From: Daldinia sp. FL1419 | Lineage: Eukaryota; Ascomycota; Sordariomycetes; Xylariales; Hypoxylaceae | Assembly: GCA_025201765.1 (NCBI GenBank) | Contig: MU623682.1 | Location: 1 to 17,706 of the forward strand | DNA: 17,706 nt | Direction of reading: 5' to 3' | Shown here: one piece after another, positions 1-7,650 of the stretch | How positions within the stretch are numbered: position 1 is the stretch's first letter | Layout: the number at the start of each line of letters is the position of its first letter | Program-made: the position numbers and the translations under genes | Notes under the pieces: generated by a model | What the model was told of the DNA's origin: nothing | Databases searched by the model: none | Seen by the model: only the letters and a program-made list of their open reading frames with translations

Positions 1-69
1 TAAATAAGCGACCCCCCCCCCCCCCCCCCCGCGGGTTTTTTTTTTTTTTTTTTATATAATATATTAAAA

Positions 70-114
<45 letters not shown>

Positions 115-120
115 AGAGAG
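1..120. repeat. Cluster of long homopolymers: C19, T18, A40, short GA run
   Basis: The first 120 bases are almost entirely homopolymer: 19 C at 12-30, 18 T at 36-53, an AT-rich link, 40 A at 72-111, then a short GA dinucleotide run to 120. The T and A tracts could pair with each other. No gene is visible. Such runs are prone to length error in sequencing and assembly, so exact lengths should not be trusted; they may also mark an assembly join. Confidence 0.9.
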
Positions 121-977
121 ATAAAGATAAGCCAACGTCTGGATCCTTAAATGAAATAGCCAATGGGGTGGAAAAGAAACATCTAACCTTGATGCGATTT
201 AGCTCGGTACCTACAGTTCACGTCGGTACATAGGTACATAGATACATAGGTAGTAAGGCGCAACTTTGATTGGCCCATCTACTAGCTTTATCGATAAGCC
301 CACCATAATTTTGCTATGACTCGAAAAAAAATACAGAGCCAAATTTCGTTCCTGATTTTTCTCTCTTCTTTTTTCCTTTCCTCAAGCATCGTCCTCACCA
401 ACGCTGCGTTTCTGAGCTACGTACAGAGAAGCCGCGCGAGCAGCCTCTCGTCGATTCCGTCCTACTCTTTGGAGTTTTATCGGAATGCGACATTTTCCCA
501 CCGCTCATGAGAAATTCGGAGTATTCTTCATCACCACCTTTTGTCGCCCGCCTAGCTGTGGGATTGACAGGTCTGCCCGCGAGGGTCTGGCGTGATGGTT
601 TTACACGTCTGCAAGACTGGCATCAGAAACGCAGGGCCCTTCGCCCCGTGTATATCCGCAAGGAGAAGACGGGGGAGTCGTGGTTCCTATGGGAGAGCCG
701 TTGCGGAGATTGTGTGTGAGAACACTTGAGTGCGATACGCAGCGTGGGACGGCCTGTTTTCTCCTCGCGGGGAAATGGGTGCCTACAATTCGATTCCGAT
801 TACTCTGGTGGGGGCGATGCTTCAATCTTTTTTTTTCTTCAAGGTCAGTCACGCACTCGTGATATTCTAATATTCCCCAAAGCCAAGGATACTACTAACG
901 ATACATGTATATCATTATCATCGAGAAATCATCGCAGCTACCGACTAGGGGGAGACCTTGCAGTCACCCATCCGGAT
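121..977. other. Intergenic region downstream of the 324-residue gene, with a GC-rich ORF-poor island
   Basis: I see no convincing protein gene. An 8-bp tandem repeat (GGTACATA, three copies, the third with one change) lies at 225-248. A 64-codon frame at 316-510 has a hydrophobic N-terminus, but this comes from a T/C-rich tract. Positions 540-800 are visibly richer in G and C than the flanks, lack a long reading frame and run into nine T at 828-836; this part is treated separately as a possible RNA gene. The rest, 840-977, would be the 3' flank of the minus-strand gene ending at 978, with AATATTAG-like A/T-rich sequence near 865-875 (minus strand) that could help 3'-end formation. Confidence 0.6.
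588..836 (+). ncRNA. Possible RNA polymerase III transcription unit (speculative)
   Basis: Inside a GC-rich stretch with no convincing reading frame, TGGCGTGATGG (588-598) resembles an A box and AATTCGATTCC (787-797) resembles a B box (consensus GGTTCGANTCC). Nine T at 828-836, about 30 bases past the B-box-like site, would serve as a polymerase III terminator. The order and the roughly 190-base spacing resemble class-2 polymerase III genes that encode RNAs longer than tRNA. I looked for signatures of signal recognition particle RNA, RNase P or MRP RNA, U6 and 5S rRNA and recognised none. The A-box match is imperfect and such short motifs occur by chance, so this is only a candidate. Confidence 0.15.
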
Positions 978-1952
978 CTATTCTATTATAACAGGATTGT
1001 CTTCATCGCTTTTATCCTCCCCATACGTCTCTTGTCCAGGTGTTTCTTGCTCTTGAGATGTTGATTCGGTTGTGGTTGTACCCTTGTCTTCGCCCCCAAA
1101 CGTGACCTTTTTAGTTTCCCTCTTGTCAAATCGATGTAGAATTTTGGCGTGTGGGCCTTTTGCATCCACCAGCGTCTCAAGGTCCGAAGCATGAGTGACC
1201 AAGTCTGCGCAAGCAATATTGCTTGTCATGGATTTGAAAGCCAAGTGAAGAACACGATCTCCGGTTTCCTGAATCTTCTCTAGGGCGACGTGTTTAGGGT
1301 CGTGATTAGAAGGGTCGCTTAGTGGGTGCGTCCGGGTGAATGCCCTAGCAGCCGCTTTTATTTGGTCGAGGCACGTCTCTAGCTTTATCCTCTGGATGTC
1401 AAATTGCTCGTCGTCTTGGTTCTCTCCGCTCTTGTATTTCTTATTGTGTTCAGTCCTCTTCTGCCATATTTGCCGAAGGACAACGTCGTCGACATAATAC
1501 TTGACTGCCTTTACTTCTTCTTCGAATTCTTCCTGAAATACGATCCAGAACCTCTTACTCTCGCTGATCTGCAATGACAGCTGTTTAGCAGCGAGGGAGA
1601 CTTTCAACTCTGCGTTGACACTCGCTTCGTTCTCTATACTGGGGGTTGCTGAAGCGGGTGTGGCCGGCCGACTCTCTTTTGGGACTTTATCTCCCGATCT
1701 TGACGACGGCTTGCTCCGTGTTACTAGATGGTTCCCGATGGATTTTTCGTGTTGATCATCTGTAGCATTATCACTATGAGCACAAGGGTGCGCAAAAAAT
1801 GAGGTTCCGTGGGGGCTATATGACCCCAGCTGCGATTGGGGGCGAGAAAATGAGTAGGGTGGGCTTCGTTCTGCGAGCATATTTAGTTGTCGTTGAGAAA
1901 AGGATTGGCGTGATTCCCTGTCGTCGGTGTCGCTTCCTTTAGTCTTCCCCAT
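978..1952 (-). CDS. Uncharacterised 324-residue protein, helix-rich core with acidic tail
   Basis: I do not recognise the family. The frame is intact from ATG (1952-1950) to TAG (980-978), with A at -3 and G at +4, a good eukaryotic start context. Residues 1-110 are rich in Ser, Pro, charged and polar residues and look disordered, with several S/T-P sites (for example PATPASATPS near 97-105). Residues about 112-268 look like a helical core: amphipathic stretches around 112-170 (including QEEFEEEVKAV and YYVDDVVLRQIWQKR), 183-206 and 221-265. Residues 270-324 are hydrophilic, Thr/Glu/Asp-rich and end in an acidic segment. There is no signal peptide, membrane span or catalytic motif I can name. 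The sustained charged, low-glycine composition argues that the frame is truly coding. No intron is evident. A nuclear or cytoplasmic scaffold role is conceivable but unsupported. Upstream exons cannot be excluded. Confidence 0.7.
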   Translation of the reverse strand: MGKTKGSDTDDRESRQSFSQRQLNMLAERSPPYSFSRPQSQLGSYSPHGTSFFAHPCAHSDNATDDQHEKSIGNHLVTRSKPSSRSGDKVPKESRPATPASATPSIENEASVNAELKVSLAAKQLSLQISESKRFWIVFQEEFEEEVKAVKYYVDDVVLRQIWQKRTEHNKKYKSGENQDDEQFDIQRIKLETCLDQIKAAARAFTRTHPLSDPSNHDPKHVALEKIQETGDRVLHLAFKSMTSNIACADLVTHASDLETLVDAKGPHAKILHRFDKRETKKVTFGGEDKGTTTTESTSQEQETPGQETYGEDKSDEDNPVIIE

Positions 1953-2711
1953 TATGCATCAAGGAATAATGGCATTTACGTTGTGGAATGTCAAATGCAT
2001 CCGGTAAGCTTTGGAAGTGATTTTTCATTATTTTGTAGCTTGGAGGTTTGCTAAACCTGCTGGCCCTGGGTTTACTATGCGATGCGATGCGATGCTTGCT
2101 ATTTGTTTATACGCTGCACTCATATTTCCAGCAAGCAGGCTTCACAATACTAATCTGCCTTCACATAAAATTACTATTTGACAATTCGATAATTCAACAA
2201 TCTATATTCGTGTTAGTGAGGGGAATAGGATTGGCCAATACTTGATTTTAAAATCCCGCTAGTTAGTCAATGACACTGCTATTCCTTTGTTACTGGTGCT
2301 CATCCGTGGGGAAATCCAGGCACCACATCACAAACCTGCACTCCACAATCCAGAGGGGTATTGTCCTTCTCCCCAAACTTTGTATACAAGTACTTCAAAT
2401 ACGGGATATTCTTCAGCCTCCGTTCTATGTCAGCAGCAGAGTTGTTCCCGACGTTTCGAAAATAGCCCTATCAAGCACGGGATGCAAGACGACAGTTTGG
2501 TACGACGTGCTAAATGTGGATGTGGATATTACCGTGCATGTAGGTATATATTGATTAAGTACCTGAGCTGTAGGTACCTGAGCTGTAGGTACCTGAGCTG
2601 TAGGTACTTGCGTGTAAGTATCACGTATTCTCGCGTGGGCTTGGCCTGTGCCTGCTCTGAGCTCACTAACGTTAGGTGGCTACTCATGTACTTTAAGTAC
2701 CTTAGGTAAGG
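1953..2711. other. Intergenic region 5' of the 324-residue gene
   Basis: This is the upstream flank of the minus-strand gene starting at 1952, so its promoter should lie here; I see no clear TATA box. A 5-bp repeat (GATGC, 2081-2095, with a variant copy at 2076-2080) and the 15-bp tandem repeat at 2559-2618 are present. Overlapping plus-strand frames at 2270-2709 run through the tandem repeat and show no protein-like composition; I regard them as chance. Confidence 0.6.
2559..2618. repeat. 15-bp tandem repeat, three exact copies plus one degenerate
   Basis: The unit GTACCTGAGCTGTAG occurs exactly at 2559-2573, 2574-2588 and 2589-2603, followed by a diverged fourth copy (GTACTTGCGTGTAAG) at 2604-2618. 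Each unit contains the palindromes GTAC and AGCT. Exact identity of three copies points to recent expansion or slippage. Confidence 0.95.
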
Positions 2712-2731
2712 CAAGGTACGCCTGTACCTTG
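2712..2731. other. Perfect 8-bp hairpin
   Basis: CAAGGTAC (2712-2719) and GTACCTTG (2724-2731) are perfect reverse complements around the loop GCCT. It sits at the left edge of the GC-rich island and could fold in DNA or RNA. No T-run follows directly, so it is not a typical terminator. Confidence 0.8.
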
Positions 2732-2769
2732 TGGTCCAAGCGTCAACCCTAGTTTCAATCCCGACAGTC

Positions 2770-2976
2770 TGGCTCAGGCGGACCCCACCGCGCTAAGCCG
2801 CATATAGCAGAAGGGAAGGGCGCGCGCAACCTTTCCTAGGCACCTGAAACGAAACAAGGCGCCGCAGGACAAGGGGCTAGGTTAGATCCGCGCCGCGTTT
2901 TGATAGGTTCGGAGCCTGAGGCTGAGGCGCTGCTGAGGCATTGAGGCAGAGCTTGGTTTTTTTATTTTATTTTTTT
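2770..2976 (+). ncRNA. GC-rich island with A-box-like site and terminal T-tracts; possible polymerase III gene or SINE relic (speculative)
   Basis: TGGCTCAGGCGG at 2770-2781 is a close match to the tRNA-type A box (TRGCNNAGYNGG), and GGTTCGGAGCC at 2906-2916 is a weaker match to the B box. Two T7 tracts at 2957-2963 and 2970-2976 follow, as in polymerase III terminators. CTCAGGC within the A box can pair with GCCTGAG at 2914-2920. The stretch 2732-2956 is conspicuously GC-rich between AT-rich flanks and has no long reading frame. CTGAGGC-type heptamers recur at 2916-2945. It does not fold as a tRNA by eye: there is no acceptor stem or anticodon arm, and the box spacing is too wide. A decayed SINE or an unrelated CpG-rich segment are alternatives. 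Confidence 0.15.
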
Positions 2977-4632
2977 AATAACTTTTTACTTCTAACCTCT
3001 CACCGAAATGACAGGTTCACCGAGAACGCCTAACGCGCATGAGGCACCCAACTGGATACTACCCTAGCTGGCCCAGCCCGTTCGTGACCGAGTCATTTGT
3101 AATATGGAATTTTGGGTATTGCAGCCACCATAGTGTTCGGATTTGAGGCTGCCGTCTGTTTGGTCCGTAGGGCAGTGGAGGGGCAAAAGGGCGTGGTGTG
3201 TTTGCTATCTATATGCCCACTGTTTGGGAGTTAGCATACCGGTGATGGGATTTGGTGATCGATGGACAGAAACAGCCTTGTGCATTAGAATATGTGTATG
3301 CAGCCGCATAAGTTTGGGTGTTTGTCCGTACAAGCCGACGTGCCTCATATGCCTCATCCTGCTGCATTAGGTAGTGTGATCGTTGATGCCTCACGATATA
3401 TACTCGCATGCAAACATCGGCACATGTATTCCGGTTGAAGGTAGAAGAAGTATGGCCTAGTATAAACCAAGTTTTCCCATCATTTAATTTGGTAGCCCAT
3501 GGAACCGCATGCGTAGTACGGAACGAAGGCAAGTAACGTATGGAGGCAGGTTAGGTAGGTCAGCGGCCTCGTCAGTTCAGGTCAGGTCAGTTAACCATAC
3601 AGCGTACAACAAGAATAATTCCCATCACCTACTAATCTAGAATGGAAAACTACTTGCATACCTAATCATATGTGCGCTGATCCGCGTCATCTGTGTAAAT
3701 CCTATTTGATATGTCACTGCCTCCTTTTCCTACCCCTATTTTTTATACCTTGTGTATTTTCCTACGTAGCACACATCAAGCACGCGCTCGCCTCCATCGC
3801 TTCCTCGTCAGGGAAATTATCTGTGTATACACCGTCGACGTCAGCGCCTCGGCAATACGCCGCATCTATGGTAGCTCCCGCCTCCCACCTCTTGTCTCCA
3901 TCTACATCATGTTTACAAATCACATGTGCGTGGAAATATATCACAACGACAATCACGCCACCTTATCGTAGCATCCGATATTTCATGATTATGAAGATTT
4001 CATTTCGTATGGTTCTCATACTACATTACAGAGGTCATTCTGCCTGTATGCTAACTGGCTAACTTATTTCGTTGTATCTGTTCTGTCCTCTGCCTGTATG
4101 CGCTGTGGTATGTAACTCAAATGCATCAAATTGCAAATTCCTATAGTCAAGAATCATTTCGTTCCGACCAAACTGTCAAGCATCAATGAATCCACGCCGT
4201 TTTTTGGGTTGTCCTAATGCCCCATGTTCCAAATGCCAGTAACCAGTAAAAAACAGAAATCCATATGCTGTTCCCTCGGCCAACAAATGCCAGAACCCGT
4301 AATTAGAGGGGGAAAAGAAAAATCAAAAAAATCAAAACGTCATCCAGATGCATGTGCCAAACTTCGCTGATATGGGAATATCCACCCTGAGTAATAGTAA
4401 GGAAAAAAAAAAAAAAAAACAGCAGATAACCGTCACCTCCCAAACGCTCGCATTCATCGTCGTTGATATAAGGTCGACCCCTAAAAAATTCCACTTTGCC
4501 ATTTTGGCTATCTTCACTCCATTTCATGCCTTGGGTGGCAAATCGCCGATGCTGGCCTTGCTTAATCCCAACTAGTTAAGTTCTCCCGATCGATACCTTC
4601 GGCATGGGAACAAAACTTATGGGGCATTCTTA
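2977..4632. other. Intergenic region between the GC-rich island and the ELL-like gene
   Basis: I see no gene here that I can support. Direct-repeat-like GTCAG/GGTCAG motifs lie at about 3573-3592. A 130-codon plus-strand frame at 3670-4062 has one hydrophobic stretch near its start but otherwise random-looking composition. A 17-A tract at about 4403-4419 lies downstream of the ELL-like stop codon (T-tract on the coding strand). The 3' untranslated region of the ELL-like gene should lie in about 4400-4632; AATAAGA on the minus strand overlaps the stop codon and is too close to be a sensible polyadenylation signal. Confidence 0.6.
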
Positions 4633-6969
4633 TTAATACGAGGCCACCGCTTCCGAGATCTCGGTCTTCATCATAGAGAGTCGCTCTCGCATATCTATCA
4701 AGTCCGCTAGCTTGTCCTCCGGAGGCTCCTTCAGAGCAGCTATCTCGTAGTGCAACGCCTCGTACCGCTCGTAGAATTTCGAGAACTTTTTCGCCTTCAC
4801 CAAGACGTCGTGTGGCACGCGCGGCTTCTTGTTCGGAGCAGACTGCTGCGAGGAATATTGGTCGGCATCCCGTTCCTTACGCTTCTTAGCCTGGTTCGTG
4901 GTAGTCGAATTACCGTTTGTCGCATCGTTAATAGCATGGTCTCCGCTACGAATAGGAGGTTTGGACTGGCGTGGGGGCGGTTGGTGGTCTTCAAGATCGG
5001 AAGCATTCGTCGGTGGTGAGGAGGCAAGTGGCGATGATTTGGTGGGTGACGTATTCTTGCTCCGCATCGAGATATTCGAAGACGTTGCTCCAACGGGAGC
5101 ATTTCTGGAGCTTTGACTCGCATCCGATGGACGATGCTTTAGATTCGTCACATTTGACAAGGGTTTCGGGGGGTCCCTCGGCTTGATTCGCTTGCTAAGC
5201 GGCGCCCCTGAGCTTGAGCTACTATCATCGTCTTCGCGGGCTCGTTTCTGAGAGGACGAGACGGGAGGTTTCACAGGAGCGCGGGGTGCTCGAACCACGG
5301 GCTTCGCCTTTGGTGGGGCAGGCTTTTCTTTGGGTTTCTCGATCACCTTCTCCACCGGTTTCTCGACTGGCTTCTCAATTCGCTTCTCAACGGGCTTCTC
5401 GATAGGCTTCTCAACGGGGTTCTCCACCGGTTTCTCAGTAGATTTTTTGATAGGTTTCTCGGGAGGCTTTGGTGCTGATTGGTTGGAACTGGCCCTCGAT
5501 AGGGGCCTCTCATCCCCGCTGCTTTCGGAGTCGATCACTTTCTCGTCAGAAAGGAATTTCCTGCCCTTTTCTTCCACCGGCTTAGCCTTGGCGGCTGGCT
5601 TTTTCGGGGCCGGCTTCTTGGGATTGCTCGAGAATAAGCGCTTCGTCTGTGCTTCGCGATCGCTTGCTTTCTTCGTTTTGCTTCCCAAGGTTTGTGAATT
5701 GGATCGGGACATAGGTTCACCCTTTGCCTTAGTATCGATATCGCTCTTGTTTCCATCCTCACCCTTCTTTACGCCAACCCGAGGGGTCGGGGTTAGATTA
5801 CCCTTCGCAAGAGTTGCTTGCAGCTTACTCAAGACGATACCTTTGCCCCGCTCGGAAGGAGTAAGCAATCTCTCCCACTCAGCTGCAGATGTCGGAATAC
5901 GTGACTTGTCGTATTGCCTAATAGCGTTGTCGATTGCCGCGCGTCGATCCTCCTCGCTGCGATAGTCGTAATTCCATACGTCCAGCTCTTTCCAGTACAC
6001 CGGTCGCAGATTGTACTTCTTAGTCGAGGAATCAAAATTGGCAATCTTCTCTAAAGTTCGCTTGAGATCTGCTTCGGCGCCCTTCCAAATCTCCATGAGG
6101 TATTCATATGTCTTGTCTCGCGACGCCAATTCGTGAACGAGGATACTCCGCTGGTTCTTGTTCTTCTCGAGTAGCTGTTGCGAAGCGGAAAAGGCTGGAT
6201 TCGGCGAAGCAACCCCGTTGAGCGCAGGGCTCGTAGGTAGCGATCTGGTGGAAGAACTTGACAATGCACCCGCCATAGCAGTCCTTCCAGCTGGTAAAGG
6301 CTTGGGTTTGGTCACACGCTTGGTGTCCTTGACCTTGTTGCTTGTGGACTTGCTCGCCGGAATACTGGCGGGCGGCTTGCTGAGAATGCACATGGCGGGA
6401 TTCGGTAATCGTTGTGCTTTTGTTACCGATTCTTCTGGTTTCGTAAGATATAAATCGTAGTCGTAGGACTGCGGATTTGCCTTGACCTTCTGTTCCCCAG
6501 AACCAAAAACCAAGCTCTGTAAATAGAGAAAAGTGTGTTAGTTTAACGGTTAAGGTATTCAATTAGGAAACTACACAAGTTTGTGTAGGTATTTGTAAAA
6601 CTTTTTGGTTGCTACCTGGAGGTTGGCAAAGTTTGGTAAGGTACTGAGGTATTGCGGTGCGCAGGACCCTAATGCGTTCATGCAGAGGAACAATTCAAGG
6701 TGCCTGCGCCGACATGCCTCATGACCGGTTCTCGCTTATCAACAATAAAAAATGGCCAGAACCATAATTCAACCAAGTATAGTAGTAAAACTTACAGGAT
6801 TACTTCCTAGGGTCAATTCAATCTCTTGTCCCTCCTGTACACATTTTATCATATCCTCTATCACGCTGTCGTTCAGCGTGATACCGAAAGCTTGCAGCGG
6901 GAGGAATTCGCTCGAGGCGGCCGAGCTCTCCAAAAGGAGACCGGCATTGGGAATGGCGAGGGCAGCCAT
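4633..6969 (-). CDS. ELL-like RNA polymerase II transcription elongation factor, two exons, 685 residues
   Basis: Exon 1 is 6796-6969 (58 codons) and exon 2 is 4633-6516, joined in phase 0; the stop is TAA at 4635-4633. The ATG has a GCC-ATG-G context with no in-frame upstream start. Known ELL proteins raise the elongation rate of RNA polymerase II by suppressing pausing, act in the nucleus and in fission yeast partner an EAF protein. Three parts match the family by eye. Residues about 20-105 form the N-terminal ELL domain, and the splice joins GSNP to SLVFGSGEQ within it. Residues about 172-264 resemble the ELL winged-helix segment (QRSILVHELA, then RPVYWKELDVWNYDYRSEED). Residues about 626-685 resemble the C-terminal occludin/ELL domain (KFYERYEALHYEIAAL and a terminal helix). 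The middle is disordered, basic and Pro/Ser-rich, with an E-K-P repeat (about 409-459) and likely nuclear-localisation clusters (near 499 and 602-608, KKRKERD). Family assignment rests on recalled motif resemblance; no search was run. Confidence 0.85.
5314..5463 (-). repeat. Coding tandem repeat of E-K-P(V/I) in the ELL-like protein
   Basis: About twelve tetrapeptide-scale units of the type EKPV, EKPI, EKRI, EKVI and EKPK are encoded here, corresponding to residues about 409-459. In DNA this is an imperfect 12-bp repeat: TTCTC recurs every 12 bases on the plus strand, with variation at third positions. It lies in the disordered linker between the winged-helix-like and C-terminal domains, so changes in copy number would probably be tolerated. 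Confidence 0.85.
6517..6795 (-). other. Spliceosomal intron of the ELL-like gene (279 bp)
   Basis: On the coding strand the donor is GTAAGT (6795-6790) and the acceptor is TTTACAG ending at 6517. CTAAC (6541-6537), within AACTAAC, is a good branch point about 20 bases before the acceptor. The intron is phase 0 and long for an ascomycete. Without its removal the exon-1 frame stops at 6769, eight codons after the donor, and the ELL N-terminal domain is cut in half. Confidence 0.85.
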
Positions 6970-7650
6970 GGCGTAATAGTTCGGTACGGGTGGTGGATAG
7001 GAGGAGGAGATAATGGTGAAAAGAATTGAGGATATCGGTAAGATTAGGTAGGCCGAGTATTATGAGGTTAAGTATTGACGATAATAATAGGAATAAGAAT
7101 AAGAATAAGAATAGTAATGTTTATGCCGTACGGTTTCTGTCGAGGAGAGACACCTGCATAAGCTCATAAGCTCTGCACCTTGCTAGACTATAAGAGTCCA
7201 ACTTGACAATGACCCGACTCGGAATGCAGCTCCGTTACATGGCTTGATAGCTAAATATTAGAAGGAAATTCTACCGAGGGTGCGAGGTCGAATATGTAGG
7301 GAAAAGGACCCAAGATCTCCAAGTGCGTAAATGTCGTCAAAAGATCGAGGACCATTTACGAGTAGAAGGTAGACGAAAGAAGAGGGTATGCGTTGTCTAT
7401 CGTAGTATGAGTTAGGAAAGAAGAAGTATGGAGTATGGGAAGTACGAGGTTGTACGGAATGGTCTCGTCGAATCTTGGTCAAGAGGAGAAACAAGGGAAA
7501 ATGAAGGCACAAATGGATGGATGGATGGGATGGGGTGGGATGGTAACTTAGATGTACAAAATGTACTAAAGGTACTTGAAAGTGGATCATGACGGGGGTG
7601 GTCCCAGGAAGTCAGGGAAGTACAGAATAGGTACCGCGCTTGCTTAGTTC
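6970..7650 (-). promoter_or_regulatory. Presumed 5' untranslated region and promoter of the ELL-like gene
   Basis: Upstream of the ATG at 6969 the coding strand is pyrimidine-rich (CTCCTCCTCCTATCC near 7014-7000, then TTATTC repeats at 7091-7113), as is common in filamentous fungal promoters. No convincing TATA or CCAAT box is visible at a fixed distance. A 110-codon minus-strand frame at 7258-7590 is rich in His, Ser, Leu and Phe because of C/T-rich low-complexity DNA (complement of GGATGGATGG near 7513-7545), and I do not call it a gene. Confidence 0.45.

Noticed and set aside
316..719. Two overlapping short plus-strand frames, the first with a hydrophobic signal-peptide-like start
   Set aside because: The hydrophobic part is produced by a T/C-rich tract, the frames overlap in different phases without splice sites joining them, and neither has domain-like composition.
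2744..2766. GTTTCAATCCC considered as a tRNA B box
   Set aside because: It lies upstream of the A-box-like site instead of downstream, and no cloverleaf can be drawn.
3670..4062. 130-codon plus-strand frame with one hydrophobic segment
   Set aside because: Composition after the hydrophobic stretch looks random, there is no recognisable motif, and other chance frames overlap it on both strands.
7258..7590. 110-codon minus-strand frame upstream of the ELL-like gene
   Set aside because: Its His/Ser/Leu/Phe-rich composition follows from C/T-rich low-complexity DNA; the position fits a promoter or untranslated region.
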